64,000 bases of DNA from Pararhizobium qamdonense (GTDB lineage: Bacteria > Pseudomonadota > Alphaproteobacteria > Rhizobiales > Rhizobiaceae): NCBI RefSeq assembly GCF_029277445.1, contig NZ_CP119566.1:1738001-1802000 (forward strand). The letters run 5' to 3'. Shown one piece after another: positions 52,003-61,928 of the stretch (position 1 is the stretch's first letter; every line of letters begins with the position of its first letter). Both the position numbers and the translations under genes were made by a program. Under the pieces are notes generated by a model. It was not told the origin of the DNA, ran no database searches, and was given only the letters and a program-made list of their open reading frames with translations.

Positions 52003-53700
52003 TCACCCGATCAGCGCAAATTGATCGACATCGACCAGCCCCATATCCGAAATCTTCAGATGCGGGATGACCGGGAGTGGCAGGAAGGCGAGCTGCAAGA
52101 ATGGCTCCTGCAGCGTTGCTCCGAGCGCGAAGGCTGCCTGGCGCAGGTGATGCAGGGTGTCGCGCACGTTTTCATAGGGTTCAAGGCTCATCAGGCCGGC
52201 GACCGGCAGCGAGATTTCGCCGGTGACCTTGCCATCCTCCACGACGACGAAGCCGCCTTTGATCTGGCCGAGCCGGTTGGCGGCCAGTGCCATGTCGTCC
52301 TCGTTGACGCCGACGACGCAGATATTGTGGCTGTCATGGCCGACGGTGGAGGCAATAGCGCCCGTCTTCAATCCGAAGCCCTGAACAAAGCCGTTGGCAT
52401 GGTTGCCGTTGACGCCGTGGCGCTCGATGACGGCGACCTTGATGATGTCGCGGCCAAGGTCGACACCGGCCTGATTGCCGGATGCGGGGAGCTTGTAGCG
52501 GCGGTGTTCCGTGATGATCTTGCCGGGCAGAACGCCGATGACGGAGGTTTCGCCCTCGGCATAGGGCACGCCGAAATCGGCCGCGTTGACATGGCCTGCC
52601 TTGACGCTGTCGAGCCCGACGGGGGCAACCGCGCGGCGGGTGGCAAACAGCGCGTCATCGACGCGGCGTCCGCCCGAAAACACCATCTCGGCTTTGCAGT
52701 TTTCGAGACTGTCGATGACGACCAAGTCGGCGCGCCAGCCGGGTGCGACCAGGCCACGGTCGCGAAGACCAAAGGCGCGGGCGGCCGAGATCGAGGCAGC
52801 GCGGTAGACGGCGAGCGGCTCGACCCCGTTGGCGATCGCTTCGCGGATCATGTAATCGAGATGGCCTTGCTCGGCGATATCAAGGGGGTTGCGGTCGTCG
52901 GTGCAGAGCGCCAGGAACGGTGACAGGCGCTCGGTAAGGATCGGCATCAGCGCATGCAGATCCTTGGAAACCGAGCCTTCGCGCACCAGGATATGCATGC
53001 CCTTGCGGATTTTTTCGAGCGCTTCTTCCGCTGTCGTGCATTCGTGGTCGGTGCGGATACCGGCAGACAGATAGCCGTTGAGATCAAGGCCGCGCAACAG
53101 CGGCGCATGGCCGTCGATATGGCCGTCCTGAAAGGCGTCGAGCTTGGCAAGGCAGACCGGATCCTTGTGAATGACGCCGGGGAAATTCATGAATTCCGCC
53201 AGGCCGATGACCTTCTCGTGGTCGCGGAAGGGCAAGAGCTTTTCGATCGGCAGGCTGGCGCCCGAGGTTTCCAGATGGGTGGCCGGGACGCAGCTTGAGA
53301 GCTGCACGCGGATGTCCATGATCGTCTCGCGGGCGCAATCGAGGAAGAACTGGATGCCGTCTGTGCCCAGCACATTGGCGATCTCGTGCGGATCGCAGAT
53401 GACCGTGGTGACGCCATAGGGCAGGACACAGCGGTCGAATTCATGCGGCGTCACCAGCGAGGATTCGATATGCAGGTGCGTATCGATGAAGCCGGGAACG
53501 ACAATCCTGCCGGTAATGTCGATTTCTTCAGTGCCCGTGTAATCTCCATAGGTGCCGACGATGCGGTCGCCGCAGATGGCGATATCGGAGGCGACGAGGT
53601 CGCCGGTCACCAGATCGAAGAAGCGGCCGCCCTTGAGAACGATATCGGCGGGAATGCGGCCGGTGCCCTGGTCGATCAGCTGTTCAAGTTTTTCGCTCAC
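52003..53700 (-). CDS. ade: Adenine deaminase
   Basis: 565 residues from GTG 53700 ([12 protein letters not shown]), with an AGAGG ribosome site; an in-frame GTG at 53724 lacks one. Ade-type amidohydrolase: metal motif [14 protein letters not shown] near residue 85, [13 protein letters not shown] near 110, [24 protein letters not shown] near 200, and LCTDDRNP near 275. It deaminates adenine to hypoxanthine, feeding xanthine dehydrogenase. It completes the purine-salvage/catabolic set though it lies 16 kb from xdhA. Confidence 0.93.
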   Translation of the reverse strand: MSEKLEQLIDQGTGRIPADIVLKGGRFFDLVTGDLVASDIAICGDRIVGTYGDYTGTEEIDITGRIVVPGFIDTHLHIESSLVTPHEFDRCVLPYGVTTVICDPHEIANVLGTDGIQFFLDCARETIMDIRVQLSSCVPATHLETSGASLPIEKLLPFRDHEKVIGLAEFMNFPGVIHKDPVCLAKLDAFQDGHIDGHAPLLRGLDLNGYLSAGIRTDHECTTAEEALEKIRKGMHILVREGSVSKDLHALMPILTERLSPFLALCTDDRNPLDIAEQGHLDYMIREAIANGVEPLAVYRAASISAARAFGLRDRGLVAPGWRADLVVIDSLENCKAEMVFSGGRRVDDALFATRRAVAPVGLDSVKAGHVNAADFGVPYAEGETSVIGVLPGKIITEHRRYKLPASGNQAGVDLGRDIIKVAVIERHGVNGNHANGFVQGFGLKTGAIASTVGHDSHNICVVGVNEDDMALAANRLGQIKGGFVVVEDGKVTGEISLPVAGLMSLEPYENVRDTLHHLRQAAFALGATLQEPFLQLAFLPLPVIPHLKISDMGLVDVDQFALIG

Positions 53701-53847
53701 GGGGTTCTGCCTCTTTGATATCACCTGAAAATACGGTTGTCCGGAGCATAGAGGCTGATGACCGTCATTGCATACCCGCGACTTGGAAAATCAGTGGATG
53801 GGGGTGGGGGATGGCTGGCGAGCCTTTGGAGATCCGCCACAAATGAA

Positions 53848-53869
53848 ATCGGGCGCCGAAGCGCCCGAT
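53848..53869 (-). terminator. Terminator after livK-like gene
   Basis: ATCGGGCGC (53848-53856), CGAA loop, GCGCCCGAT (53861-53869): a perfect 9-bp GC-rich stem with a stable tetraloop, 20 bp after the minus-strand binding-protein stop. Confidence 0.8.
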
Positions 53870-53889
53870 CCGTCAATCCAATGTTCTGC

Positions 53890-54996
53890 TTACTCGGCGG
53901 AAACGATCTTGCCGTCTTCCCACTTGTAGAGCGAGAAGCTCTGCGAGGTGAGATCGCCGGTTTCGCCATAGGTGACGTCGCCGATGGCGGTCTTGACCGG
54001 CTCGCCGGTCTTTAGCGCGGCGGCAACAGCTGCGGCGTCTTCGGCACTTCCGGCCTTTTCGATGCCGGCCTTGATCACTTCAACGGCTGCATAGGCGTTG
54101 ATGGTGAAGGCTTCCGGCGGGATGTTGGCTGCCTGAAGGGCAGCAACGGCGGCCTTCGAGGCGTCGTTCTTCAGGGCATCGGCTGCATTGGTGAAGACGG
54201 TGCCTGCACCTGCGTCCGCGCCGATGGCCCAGAATTCGGTGTTAGACAGGCCGTCGCCGCCGATGATCTGGATCGGAGTGCCGATATCATGCAACTGGCG
54301 CACCAGAAGGCCCGCTTCGGGGTGGTAGCCGCCGAAATAGAGCACATCGACCTTTTCAGCCTTCAGGCGGGTGGTGAGCGCGCTCAGGTCCTTGTCGCCG
54401 GGTGTGAGGGAATCGTTGAAGACTTCGGTGACGCCACCGGCGTTCAGCGTTGCCTTGAACGCGTCTGCCAGACCTTTGCCGTAGGCGCCCTTGTCGTTGA
54501 GGATGCCGATGCGCTTGTCCTTGAACTGCTTCAGGACATAGGCGGCTGCCACTTCGGCCTGCTGGTCGTCGCGGCCGCAGGTGCGCAGCACGGTGGCAAG
54601 GCCACGCTTGGTGAGGTCCGGTGTCGTTGCGGTCGGGGTGACCATCAGGACGCCGTTTTCAGCCAGAACGTCGGATGCCGGCATGGCAACGCCTGACGTG
54701 ACCGGGCCGACGACAAAGCGGATGCCTTCGCCGACGATCTGGTTTGCTGCCGAGACACCTTGCTTGGGTTCGCCGGCGTCGTCGGCCAGCTTCAGCACGA
54801 CCTGTTCGCCGAGAATGCCGCCGTTCTTGTTGATCTGATCGACGGCAACCTGCGCGCCGTTCTTCACCTGGTCGCCATAGGCGGCGACGGGGCCGGTCAG
54901 CGGCGCGATCAGGCCGATCACGATCTCCGCATGCGCCAGCGGCGCAAAGGCCAGCGAGGCTGCGAACGTGGCGCCCGTCAATGTCTTGAAGTTCAT
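53890..54996 (-). CDS. livK: Branched-chain amino acid ABC transporter substrate-binding protein
   Basis: 368 residues from [20 protein letters not shown], with AAGGAG 8 bases upstream. Signal peptide to about residue 23 (LAHA). The Leu/Ile/Val-binding fold has [52 protein letters not shown] and [18 protein letters not shown] in order. It is a periplasmic receptor. The permease and ATPase genes are not adjacent, so it is an orphan receptor serving a distant LivHMGF system. The symbol is by family. Confidence 0.88.
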   Translation of the reverse strand: MNFKTLTGATFAASLAFAPLAHAEIVIGLIAPLTGPVAAYGDQVKNGAQVAVDQINKNGGILGEQVVLKLADDAGEPKQGVSAANQIVGEGIRFVVGPVTSGVAMPASDVLAENGVLMVTPTATTPDLTKRGLATVLRTCGRDDQQAEVAAAYVLKQFKDKRIGILNDKGAYGKGLADAFKATLNAGGVTEVFNDSLTPGDKDLSALTTRLKAEKVDVLYFGGYHPEAGLLVRQLHDIGTPIQIIGGDGLSNTEFWAIGADAGAGTVFTNAADALKNDASKAAVAALQAANIPPEAFTINAYAAVEVIKAGIEKAGSAEDAAAVAAALKTGEPVKTAIGDVTYGETGDLTSQSFSLYKWEDGKIVSAE

Positions 54997-55217
54997 CTTG
55001 CTTCTCCTTGGTTGGGTTGGTTCCCCGCAGTGCCAGCGCTTCGGTTGCTGGGCCGGGAGGGTGAAACCTGCCAGTCGAAAAGCAACTCCAGTTCCGTTGA
55101 GTGTCCGCCTTCTGTGAACGGATCGATCCCATGCTTCTCGTCTATGAAGCTCCCCACGATTCCGCAAGGCGATTTTTTAGGCAAAGTGCAAAATAATTAT
55201 TCAGATATTGCGCCAAA

Positions 55218-55245
55218 CGGGGCCGTGGCATGTGCCTCGGCCCCG
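55218..55245 (-). terminator. Terminator after the aminotransferase gene
   Basis: CGGGGCCG (55218-55225) pairs with CGGCCCCG (55238-55245), and inner GGCA/TGCC extend the stem around a TG loop. It lies 33 bp after the minus-strand aminotransferase stop. Confidence 0.75.
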
Positions 55246-55278
55246 CTTGCGGCGTGTTCACGAATGAATCCTGCCCGA

Positions 55279-56607
55279 TTATGCGTTGGCGATCAGCACC
55301 TTGCGGATGCCGTCGATCAGCTCGTCGATCTCGGCCTTCGAGATGATCAGTGGTGGCGACAGCGCGATGATATCGCCGGTGGTGCGGATCAGGTATCCGC
55401 TTTCATAGGCCTTGAGGAAGGCCGAGAAGGCGCGTTTCGTCGGTTCGCCGGCAATCGGCGCCAGCTCGATCGCGCCGATCAGGCCGATATTGCGGATATC
55501 GATCACATGCGGGCAATCGTGCAGTGAATGCAGCGCATCACCCCAATAGGAGGCAAGCTCTGCACCGCGCGTGAGCAGGCCTTCGTCGCGATAGGTGTCG
55601 AGTGTGCCGAGCGCTGCAGCGCAGGCGATCGGGTTGCCGGAATAGGTGTAGCCATGGAAGAACTCGATCATGTGTTCCGGGCCGGTCATGAACGCGTCGT
55701 GGATTTCTCCGGTGACGAACACGGCACCCATCGGGATGACACCGTTGGTCAAGCCCTTGGCGGTGACGATCATGTCTGGCTTGACGTCGAAATACTGCGC
55801 CGCAAACGGCGTGCCGAGGCGGCCGTAACCGGTGATGACTTCGTCGAAGATCAACAGGATGCCGTGCTTGGTGCAGATGTCGCGCAGCTTCTGCAGATAA
55901 CCCTTCGGCGGGATGAGCACGCCGGTGGAGCCTGCAACCGGCTCGACGATCACGGCGGCGATGGTGGAGGCATCATGCAGCGTGACGATGCGTTCGAGTT
56001 CGGATGCGAGATCGGCGCCGTGTTCCGGCTCGCCCTTGGTGAAGGCGTTCTTTTCCGGCAGATGGGTGTGCGGCATGTGATCGACGCCAGACAGGAGCGT
56101 GCCGAACATCTTGCGGTTGGACACGATGCCGCCGACCGAGATGCCGCCGAAATTGACGCCATGATAACCGCGCTCGCGGCCGATCAGGCGGGTGCGCGAC
56201 CCCTGGCCCTTCACCTTGTGATAGGCGAGCGCCACCTTCAGCGCCGTCTCGACCGATTCCGAACCGGAATTGGTGTAGAGCACGTGCTCCATGCCGTCGG
56301 GCGCGATGTCGATCAGGCGGTTTGCCAGCTCGAAGGCCTTGGGATGGCCCAGCTGGAAGGCGGGGGCATAATCGAGCTCGCCGGCCTGTTCGCGAATCGC
56401 CTCGGTGATCAGCGGACGGCAGTGGCCGGCATTGACGCACCAGAGACCCGCCGTGCCATCCAGAACCTGGCGGCCGTCATGGGTCGTGTAATGCATGTCC
56501 TTCGCCTTGACGAACATGCGCGGTTCTTTCTTGTACTGCCGGTTGGCCGTGAAGGGCATCCAGAAAGCGCTCAGATCGTTCGGCGCGGCATTGAGGCGGT
56601 TTGACAT
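55279..56607 (-). CDS. Class III omega-aminotransferase (beta-alanine:pyruvate transaminase-like)
   Basis: 442 residues. PLP fold type I, subgroup III: NSGSESVETALKVALAYH (phosphate-binding), IFDEVITGYGRLG with the pyridine-binding Asp, and MIVTAKGLTNGVIPMG with the Schiff-base Lys (near residue 288). FWMPFTANRQYK near the start and the TAGLWCVNAGH segment are typical of beta-alanine/omega-amino acid:pyruvate transaminases. It would convert beta-alanine or gamma-type amines to the semialdehyde. Monocistronic, upstream of the orphan receptor gene. Confidence 0.9.
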   Translation of the reverse strand: MSNRLNAAPNDLSAFWMPFTANRQYKKEPRMFVKAKDMHYTTHDGRQVLDGTAGLWCVNAGHCRPLITEAIREQAGELDYAPAFQLGHPKAFELANRLIDIAPDGMEHVLYTNSGSESVETALKVALAYHKVKGQGSRTRLIGRERGYHGVNFGGISVGGIVSNRKMFGTLLSGVDHMPHTHLPEKNAFTKGEPEHGADLASELERIVTLHDASTIAAVIVEPVAGSTGVLIPPKGYLQKLRDICTKHGILLIFDEVITGYGRLGTPFAAQYFDVKPDMIVTAKGLTNGVIPMGAVFVTGEIHDAFMTGPEHMIEFFHGYTYSGNPIACAAALGTLDTYRDEGLLTRGAELASYWGDALHSLHDCPHVIDIRNIGLIGAIELAPIAGEPTKRAFSAFLKAYESGYLIRTTGDIIALSPPLIISKAEIDELIDGIRKVLIANA

Positions 56608-56811
56608 TATATTCTCCGTGGCACGTGCTGTCTGGCGGCCAAATCCAGTGGTTTCGATAGGAGTTTTAACCTGATGGTCAAACTATCAGGGCGCTTTTTG
56701 CGGTCAAGCCTTGCAGCCTATATCGGCAAGACCCAGATTCGTGCATCGCTACAAGCTTGCATCCATTCTTTTCCGAAGGTTAACCTGTTTACATCAGAGT
56801 GGCGCCGCGTA

Positions 56812-56849
56812 CCCGTAACACGCGCTCAGGCCCGCAACACGCGCTCAGG
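56812..56849 (+). repeat. Tandem duplication of 19 bp upstream of the GH9 gene
   Basis: Two adjacent copies of a CCCGYAACACGCGCTCAGG unit differ at one base. The second ends in the AGGA that serves as the likely ribosome site for the TTG start at 56859. The boundaries are good to about one base. Confidence 0.65.
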
Positions 56850-56858
56850 ATAGAGACC

Positions 56859-59186
56859 TTGCTAAAATCTGCAGCCAGCCTGGTGCTTGCGCTTTTCGTC
56901 AGTCTTCCAGCGCAGGCAGGCGCGGCCGACATGATTGCCGATGGCACTTTCGAGAAGGGGCAGGACGGCTTCTGGGCGGCGGGCGGCGTCGCGCTGACGC
57001 GCCAACGCGGCAAGCTCTGCCTCAGTGTCGAAGCGGGCGGGAGCCCCTGGGAGCGTCTGCTCGGTCTCAACGATCTGCAGTTTGAGCCGGGCAAGTCCTA
57101 CCGCCTGACAATGACGCTTGAGGCCGGGGAGGTGCACAGGTTCCCCGTGACCATCCAGCGCAATGCCGAACCCTGGACGCCGCAGGCATCTTTCGAGGCA
57201 GCGACCAAGGCCGGGAAGATCGAGTTTTCGTCCGTATTTACGGCGACGGAGACCGATCCGGCCCAGATCATCTTCCAGTTGGGCGGGGCAAAGAAGCCCT
57301 GGCGCGTTTGCCTGGACGACGTGGCATTGCAGGAAGCGAAAGCCGGCGACACAAAGACCAGCGGCACCAAGGCAAGTGATACCAAGGCCAGCGACGCTCA
57401 GGCGGTGGCGGCAGAGGCGGCAGCTCGAAAGAGGATGACGGCGCTCCCGGCGCTGGTCAATCAGGCCGGCTATTTTCTCGATGGCCCGAAACGGGCGACG
57501 ATCCTGTCGGATGCTACCGGTCCGCTGCCCTTCAAGCTGGAAGACGCTGATGGTATTGCCATCGGCGAGGGGATGACGGCACCCGCCGGGTTCGACCCGA
57601 CCGTCGAGGCGAACACGCAGATCGCCGATTTTTCCGCCTTTGCGACGGCCGGGGAGGGATACCGGCTGGTGGTCGGGGACAAGACGAGCCTGCCGTTTTC
57701 GGTCGGCCACGACATCTATGGCAAATTGCGCGTCGATGCACTGTCCTGGTTTTATCCGCAGCGCAGCGGTATTGAAATCAAGGGCGATATTGCAGGCCAG
57801 GCCTATGCAAGGCCTGCCGGACATGTGCAGGAAAACCCCAACCAGGGCGATACGAATGTCACCTGCCTCACCGGCAAGGTCGCTGCCAAACTCTATGGCA
57901 AGGACTGGACCTGCGGCTATACGCTCGATGTGTCCGGGGGATGGTACGATGCTGGGGACCAGGGCAAATATGTGGTCAATGGCGGCATTGCCGTGTCGCA
58001 GCTGCTCAGCACGTTCGAACGCGGCCTGGTCTATGGCGACGGCGCTTCGCCTGTTTTGAGCGACAGCCTGTCGCGTATTCCGGAAAACGGCAATGGCGTG
58101 CCCGATATTCTCGACGAGGCGCGCTGGGAACTGGAATTCCTGATGAAGATGATGGTGCCGGATGGCCAGCCGCTGGCCGGCATGGTGCATCACAAGGTGC
58201 ATGACATCAAATGGACCGGGGTGCCGATGCTGCCGCATCTCGATCCGCAATTGCGTGCGCTGCACCGGCCATCGACGGCCGCAACGCTCAATCTTGCGGC
58301 CGCGGCCGCGCAAGGCGCCCGGCTGTTTGCGCCCTATGACCGGGAATTTGCACAGCGCCTGCTGGTCGCGAGCCAGAAGGCGTGGCTGGCGGCTGCCGCC
58401 AATCCCATGCTGTTCGCGCCGGATTCGGACGGTCTGCAGGGCGGCGGCGATTATGGCGATGACGATATCTCCGATGAAACCTATTGGGCAGCCGCCGAGC
58501 TTTACATCACGACGGGAGAAGCCCGTTTTCTTGCGGCGCTGAAAGCCTCGCCGCATTGGGCAGGGCCGGTGTTTTCTCCGGCCGGTGCGTTTGATTGGCG
58601 CAGCGTTGCGGGTCTCGGCCGTCTCGATCTGGCGCTCTATGGCGACAATCTTGCGCCGGATGACAAGGCGATGATCATGGCCTCGGTCGTATCCGCCGGC
58701 CGGAATTTTCTCAGCCTGCAGGCCAAGGAGCCGTTCGGTCATATCTACAGGCCGGCCAGCAACCGTTATGACTGGGGCTCGAACCAGCTGATCCTGCAAA
58801 ACATGATCGTGGTTTCCGCAGGCTATGACCTGACCGGCGAGTTGCCGTTTCTGAACGGCGTGCGGGAAAGCATCGATTACATCTTCGGGCGCAACGCGAT
58901 GAACATGTCCTATGTGACGGGATATGGCAGCGTCTTTGCCAAGAACCAGCATAGCCGCTGGTATGCCCATCAGACCGACAGCACGTTGCCCAATCCGCCG
59001 GTGGGCACGCTGGCCGGCGGGCCGAATTCGACGCTGGTGGATGATGTCGCGCGAGCGCGTCTGCAGGGCTGCGCGCCGCAGACCTGCTATATCGACGACA
59101 TCATGGCCTGGGGCACCAACGAAATGACGATCAACTGGAACGCGCCGCTGGTCTACATCGCGTCGTTCCTGGCGGATGCGCGATGA
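56859..59186 (+). CDS. Secreted GH9 endoglucanase (cellulase) with N-terminal CBM-like domain
   Basis: 775 residues from TTG 56859, chosen because the signal peptide (KSAASLVLALFVSLPAQAGAA) then starts the protein; a GTG 60 bp earlier is the alternative. Domains: CBM4/9-like module (about 25-155), a KASDTKASDAQ linker, a CelD-type Ig-like domain (about 190-285), and the GH9 catalytic barrel. The catalytic Asp pair is in GGWYDAGDQGKYVVNGG, and the acid Glu is in GTNEMTINWN near the end. It hydrolyses beta-1,4-glucan outside the cell. The ATG of the next gene overlaps its stop. Confidence 0.88.
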   Translation: MLKSAASLVLALFVSLPAQAGAADMIADGTFEKGQDGFWAAGGVALTRQRGKLCLSVEAGGSPWERLLGLNDLQFEPGKSYRLTMTLEAGEVHRFPVTIQRNAEPWTPQASFEAATKAGKIEFSSVFTATETDPAQIIFQLGGAKKPWRVCLDDVALQEAKAGDTKTSGTKASDTKASDAQAVAAEAAARKRMTALPALVNQAGYFLDGPKRATILSDATGPLPFKLEDADGIAIGEGMTAPAGFDPTVEANTQIADFSAFATAGEGYRLVVGDKTSLPFSVGHDIYGKLRVDALSWFYPQRSGIEIKGDIAGQAYARPAGHVQENPNQGDTNVTCLTGKVAAKLYGKDWTCGYTLDVSGGWYDAGDQGKYVVNGGIAVSQLLSTFERGLVYGDGASPVLSDSLSRIPENGNGVPDILDEARWELEFLMKMMVPDGQPLAGMVHHKVHDIKWTGVPMLPHLDPQLRALHRPSTAATLNLAAAAAQGARLFAPYDREFAQRLLVASQKAWLAAAANPMLFAPDSDGLQGGGDYGDDDISDETYWAAAELYITTGEARFLAALKASPHWAGPVFSPAGAFDWRSVAGLGRLDLALYGDNLAPDDKAMIMASVVSAGRNFLSLQAKEPFGHIYRPASNRYDWGSNQLILQNMIVVSAGYDLTGELPFLNGVRESIDYIFGRNAMNMSYVTGYGSVFAKNQHSRWYAHQTDSTLPNPPVGTLAGGPNSTLVDDVARARLQGCAPQTCYIDDIMAWGTNEMTINWNAPLVYIASFLADAR

Positions 59187-60328
59187 CAAGCGGTACCGGC
59201 ATCGCGTTCATCGGCACGGGCTTCGTCTCCGACTATTACGTGACGACATTGGCCAACCATCCGCAATTGCACTTAAGAGGCGTCTGGGACATCGACCCCT
59301 CGCGTTTGCAGCAGTTCTGCGACTATTGGAAGGTCAAGGCCTACGCATCTGAAATGGACCTGCTGGCCGATCCGGCGATTGGCATCGTCGTCAACCTGAC
59401 GCCGCCGGAAAGCCACCAGGCCGTCAACCGCGCTGCTTTGCTGGCGGACAAGCATGTCTATTGCGAAAAGCCGCTGGCCATGACGGTGGATGAGGCGCGC
59501 GAACTGGTGTCGCTTGCCGCAGAGCGTGGCCTGACCCTTGCGGGTGCGCCGGCCAATGCGCTCAGCGATGCCTGCGGCCACTGCGCCGATATCCTGCGCT
59601 CCGGCGTCATCGGTACGCCGCGCCTGGCCTATGCCGAGATGGAGGACGGACCGGTCTTCCGTGATAAATGGCAGGACTGGCGCAGCCGTTCGGGTGCGAA
59701 ATGGCCGGCTGTGCACGAATTCGAAATCGGTTGCACGCTGGAGCATGCCGGCTATGCGGCAAGCTGGCTGGTGTCCCTGTTCGGACCTGTCTCGAATGTG
59801 GCGGCCTTTTCCGCGCTGACCTTTCCCACCAAGGGGCCGGGGACCGAGAACCTTGCGCTGGGCCCGGATTTTTCCGTCGGTTGCCTGACGTTCAAGTCCG
59901 GCCTTGTGGCGCGCCTGACCAGCGGGCTGGCGGCGCCGCGCGACCGGTCGCTGACGATCGCCGGCGACAAGGGCACGCTCGTCGTGCGCGATCTCTGGGA
60001 CAACCGCTCGCCGATCCATGTGGAACTCAGCGGCACGAGGCGGCCCTTGGTGCATCGGCTGATCGAGCGCGTCGAGTGGCAGTTCCAGCAGAAGTTTCCG
60101 TTTCGCCTTACCGCAGGCAAGCCGGTGGCCTATCCGCAGGCAGCACCGAAAAACAGCCTGCCGAAATATCCGTCACAGATCGACTTCGTACGCGGGATTG
60201 CAGCGCAGGCCGATGCGATCAAGGCCGGCACCCGGCCGGTGTTTTCCGGTGAGACGGCTCTGCATCTGACCGACATCGTGCTCGCGCTCAACGCCGGCAA
60301 GCGGGATCACACGCCAACGCCGCTATGA
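59183..60328 (+). CDS. Gfo/Idh/MocA family oxidoreductase, coupled to the GH9 gene
   Basis: 381 residues. Rossmann motif GIAFIGTGFVSDYYVTTL at the N-terminus, VNLTPPESHQAVNRAALLADKHVYCEKPLAM with the conserved EKP lysine (near residue 95), and a C-terminal beta-sheet domain. It is an NAD(P)-dependent sugar or cyclitol dehydrogenase of unknown substrate. It starts in the GH9 stop (ATGA), so the pair is translationally coupled; a role in processing glucan-derived or polysaccharide-linked sugars is inferred. It overlaps a second, convergent Gfo/Idh/MocA gene by 6 bp. Confidence 0.88.
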   Translation: MTSGTGIAFIGTGFVSDYYVTTLANHPQLHLRGVWDIDPSRLQQFCDYWKVKAYASEMDLLADPAIGIVVNLTPPESHQAVNRAALLADKHVYCEKPLAMTVDEARELVSLAAERGLTLAGAPANALSDACGHCADILRSGVIGTPRLAYAEMEDGPVFRDKWQDWRSRSGAKWPAVHEFEIGCTLEHAGYAASWLVSLFGPVSNVAAFSALTFPTKGPGTENLALGPDFSVGCLTFKSGLVARLTSGLAAPRDRSLTIAGDKGTLVVRDLWDNRSPIHVELSGTRRPLVHRLIERVEWQFQQKFPFRLTAGKPVAYPQAAPKNSLPKYPSQIDFVRGIAAQADAIKAGTRPVFSGETALHLTDIVLALNAGKRDHTPTPL

Positions 60329-61396
60329 CGGCGGCAGCGCCCGGACGGTCTCGATAATCCCCAGCGCTTCGATGCTGGCGCTGAGCGGCATGCGCGGTTG
60401 CTGATGCTGGCCGTCCCGTATCGCCGTGCTTGCCGCCGCGATCTCGAACTGCAGGCCATCGCCGGGAAAGCCATGCGCATAAACAGCAAGGCCGGGCAGG
60501 GGCAGCCGCCGCGCAATCTTTCCGGCAAGGCGCGACAGGGGGCCGGAGCCAGATGCGGCCACAAGCTGGTGAACAACGCGGTTGCGCGTCAGGATGATAC
60601 GGCTTGCCCGCAAAAATGGTGCGTCGATGATCAGGCTGCCGGTCTCCCCCTCGATGATGAAGCGGTTGTTCCCATTCCGATCGAAACCGACGGACAGTTC
60701 GGCCTGGAAACCGTCATAGCCGAGCGTAACATCCGCCGCCATATCAACGCCGGTGGGGGCCGCCGACCAGCGGCCTGCTATTGTACGGGGTGAGCCGAAC
60801 AGCGAGAGCGTCAGCGCGATCGGATAGACGCCGAGATCCAGCAGCGAACCGCCGCCGAGCGCCGGTGCAAAAAACCGGCTGTTGCCGTCGAAGGTCTTGG
60901 CATAGGCCAGTTCGCCGCGAACGCGGGTAATGGCGCCGATCGTATTGCCGGTGAGAAGCTGCCTGAGATGATCGATCGCGGGCAGGAAAACGGTCCAGAG
61001 ACCTTCCATCGCAAAGGTCTGCTTTTGCGCAGCCAGGCTTTCGAGCGCCTGCGCCTGCGCCGCCGTCATGACCAGCGGTTTTTCAATAAGCAGCGGCTTT
61101 CCGGCGCTCAGCAGCGTTTTCGCCTGGCCATAATGGGCGGTATTCGGGGTGGCGAGATAGACGGCGTCTATCTGCGGATCGGCAGCCAGGGTCTCAATAT
61201 CGGCAATGATGCGAAGGCCGCCGAAACGGTCTGAGAAGGCAGTGGCTGCCTCGAGCGTGCGGGAACAGACGGCAACCAGAACGGCATTGTCCGTCAGCCG
61301 GATGTCTTTTGCAAAGGTCGCGGCGATGGCACCGGTTCCGAGCACGGCCCATTGGACGGGTTTTGCAAGAGGCTGATCTGGGGCTGTCATCGTCAT
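60323..61396 (-). CDS. Gfo/Idh/MocA family oxidoreductase (convergent copy)
   Basis: 357 residues from MTMTAPDQPLAKPVQWAVLG; an ATG two codons later is equally possible. NAD(P) motif AVLGTGAIAATFAKDI, AVYLATPNTAHYGQAKTLLSAGKPLLIEKPLVM with the EKP lysine near 97, and GELAYAKTFDGNSRFFAPALGGGSLLDLGVYP, a signature of the dimeric dihydrodiol/glucose-fructose oxidoreductase-like branch (residues about 168-198). It is clearly distinct from the neighbouring copy. Its 3' end overlaps that gene by 6 bp on the other strand. Confidence 0.9.
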   Translation of the reverse strand: MTMTAPDQPLAKPVQWAVLGTGAIAATFAKDIRLTDNAVLVAVCSRTLEAATAFSDRFGGLRIIADIETLAADPQIDAVYLATPNTAHYGQAKTLLSAGKPLLIEKPLVMTAAQAQALESLAAQKQTFAMEGLWTVFLPAIDHLRQLLTGNTIGAITRVRGELAYAKTFDGNSRFFAPALGGGSLLDLGVYPIALTLSLFGSPRTIAGRWSAAPTGVDMAADVTLGYDGFQAELSVGFDRNGNNRFIIEGETGSLIIDAPFLRASRIILTRNRVVHQLVAASGSGPLSRLAGKIARRLPLPGLAVYAHGFPGDGLQFEIAAASTAIRDGQHQQPRMPLSASIEALGIIETVRALPPS

Positions 61397-61487
61397 GGCG
61401 GCGATAATGCAACGCCAAGTCTCAAAGCCGCGTAAACGTCATACGAAGAGGGCTTCAAGAGATGCGGGCCGGAAACGGGGGTCAGAC

Positions 61488-61508
61488 CGGGGCCGGCCAG
61501 CGGCCCCG
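61488..61508 (-). terminator. Terminator of nolR
   Basis: CGGGGCCG (61488-61495), GCCAG loop, CGGCCCCG (61501-61508). It lies 22 bp after the minus-strand nolR stop and before the oxidoreductase start. Confidence 0.7.
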
Positions 61509-61530
61509 ATCCGTATCGGCCCGATCCATG

Positions 61531-61872
61531 TCAGGCGGTACGGCGCTGTGCGACTTTTTCGACCGCGCTTGTTTCTTCGCCGTAGATTTCTTTCAGAGTT
61601 TTCAGAACTTTCAGTACTGCATCCGAAGAACTTGAATAATAAATCGTCTGGGCATCTCTGCGGGTGGTCACGAGATTTTGGGCACGCAGCTTCGAGAGAT
61701 GTTGCGACAGGGCAGATTGGCTGAGGCCGACCTGGTTTGCCAAGGCGCCGACAGCCATTTCTTCGTTCACGAGTGAACTAAGAATCAGCAGACGCTTTGG
61801 GTTGGCCATGGCCGAAAGAAACTCCGCAGCTATTTCAGCCTTGCCGTGTTTCTGGGGAGAGATCGTTTGCAT
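61531..61872 (-). CDS. nolR: NolR-like ArsR-family transcriptional repressor
   Basis: 113 residues from ATG 61872 (GGAG 6 bases upstream), or 117 from ATG 61884. Very close to Sinorhizobium NolR as I remember it: AEIAAEFLSAMANPKRLLIL, then the recognition helix region VGLSQSALSQHLSKLRAQNLV and RRDAQTIYYSSSSDAVLK. No metal-binding cysteines, as in NolR. NolR is a global repressor of nodulation, quorum-sensing and conjugation genes in rhizobia. A sequence matching the NolR target pattern lies upstream of its own start. No nod genes are in the window. Confidence 0.88.
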   Translation of the reverse strand: MQTISPQKHGKAEIAAEFLSAMANPKRLLILSSLVNEEMAVGALANQVGLSQSALSQHLSKLRAQNLVTTRRDAQTIYYSSSSDAVLKVLKTLKEIYGEETSAVEKVAQRRTA

Positions 61873-61928
61873 TCCATACTCCATGCGAAGTTCACATCAC
61901 GCTTGGTTATGAATGTGAATAAGTGATA

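Noticed and set aside
53571..53724. GTG 53724 as the adenine deaminase start
   Set aside because: No ribosome site, while GTG 53700 has AGAGG upstream and gives the family's usual N-terminus and length.
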